From a virus, in IMG/VR virus record IMGVR_UViG_3300010157_000096, positions 1-49,445 of that record: 49,445 nucleotides of DNA, one strand, 5' to 3'. The first letter of the stretch is position 1, and every line of letters begins with the position of its first letter. Shown piece by piece: positions 49,066 to 49,445 of the stretch. The notes under the pieces were generated by a model that did not search any database, was not told the DNA's origin, and saw nothing but the letters and a program-made list of their open reading frames with translations. The position numbers and the translations under genes were made by a program.

Positions 49066-49445
49066 ATGTCATTTTATATTGATACGAAATATTTAAAGAT
49101 TATTTCTCCCCGTTTGGAAGGATTTATTCAGAAATCTTCTGATTTGTGGAATTGTAGATGTCCTTTCTGTGGGGATTCTCAGAAGAAGAAGACTAAAAAG
49201 AGGGGGTTTCTCTATAAAAAAGGAAATGATCTTTTCTATAAGTGTTTCAATGATGATGGTTGTAGTACAACTTTTTATAATTTTATTCAAAGATTAGATT
49301 CCACTCTTGCCAAAGAATATGCGTTTGAACGTTTTTTTAATGGGGAAACTAAACAACACAATTATAAAAAACCAGAGTTCACATTTAAGAAACCTGTTTT
49401 TAAGAAAAAGACTGAACTAAATATTCCTACCATTGCTTCATTGGT
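49066..49445 (+). CDS. 61: DNA primase gp61, N-terminal part (3' end outside window)
   Basis: 126 residues visible. Zinc-ribbon NCRCPFCGDSQKKK (Cys32/34/37 region) with CFNDDGC as the second half, matching the gp61/DnaG-type zinc domain: MSFYIDTKYLKIISPRLEGF start. Works with gp41 (30723). Preceded by a strong early promoter. Catalytic TOPRIM-like part is beyond the window. Confidence 0.88.
   Translation, partial: MSFYIDTKYLKIISPRLEGFIQKSSDLWNCRCPFCGDSQKKKTKKRGFLYKKGNDLFYKCFNDDGCSTTFYNFIQRLDSTLAKEYAFERFFNGETKQHNYKKPEFTFKKPVFKKKTELNIPTIASL

Noticed and set aside
1-49445. CRISPR arrays, insertion sequences, integrase or attachment sites
   Set aside because: No regularly spaced direct repeats, transposase or integrase motifs were seen; the mobile elements here are inteins and homing endonucleases.

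Overview
The window is a strongly AT-rich stretch of a T4-like myovirus genome (Caudoviricetes), incomplete at both ends. Three things support this. The core gene set is T4-like: gp20, gp21, gp22, gp23, UvsY, UvsW, gp55, gp47/46, gp45/44/62, RegA, gp43, UvsX, gp41 and gp61. The gene order is that of marine/freshwater T4-like phages (cyanophage and pelagiphage type). Copies of the T4 late promoter box TATAAATA precede the virion genes. Peptide deformylase, a second deaminase and an FtsH protease are accessory genes typical of phages of aquatic bacteria. The host cannot be named from this sequence.

Layout. 1-8562: head module with the portal C-terminus (carrying two inteins), a gp67-like core protein, small structural proteins, an M15 peptidase, prohead protease, scaffold and major capsid protein, closed by a UUCG-loop terminator. 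8611-10203 (minus): a Vsr/EDxHD-type homing endonuclease. 10315-19091: tail-tube-like protein, uvsY, uvsW, late sigma gp55, FtsH, gp47, gp46, peptide deformylase. 19156-25021: a glycosyltransferase, sliding clamp and loader, DsbA-like protein, RegA, a late-promoter/structured-RNA/terminator cassette, dCMP deaminase and small proteins. 25024-32117: DNA polymerase, UvsX and gp41. 32159-40433: a twelve-gene run, led by a deaminase, of glycosyltransferases, a methyltransferase, an APH-like kinase and a nucleotidyltransferase-HAD fusion. 40478-46946: late proteins, three with capsid-targeting-like N-termini. 47087-48924: GH19 endolysin and two membrane proteins, perhaps lysis functions. 49066-end: primase gp61.

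The outstanding feature is the density of protein-splicing elements. The DNA polymerase and the UvsX recombinase are each 'fractured': each is encoded as two separate ORFs ending and starting in intein halves, so each should need protein trans-splicing. The uvsX break also holds a free-standing HNH endonuclease gene. That gene is headed by a perfect 15-bp inverted repeat enclosing a late promoter, a layout expected to silence it in read-through mRNA and express it late. The polymerase split falls inside catalytic motif C (DTDS) and has no endonuclease gene. The portal gene carries two contiguous inteins only 14 codons apart.

Regulation readable from the sequence: eight good TATAAATA late promoters on the plus strand and one on the minus strand; six sigma70-like early promoters, all with exactly 17-bp spacers; two near-identical modules in which a terminator-like inverted repeat also supplies the -35 element; and a probable pseudoknotted non-coding RNA of about 130 nt.
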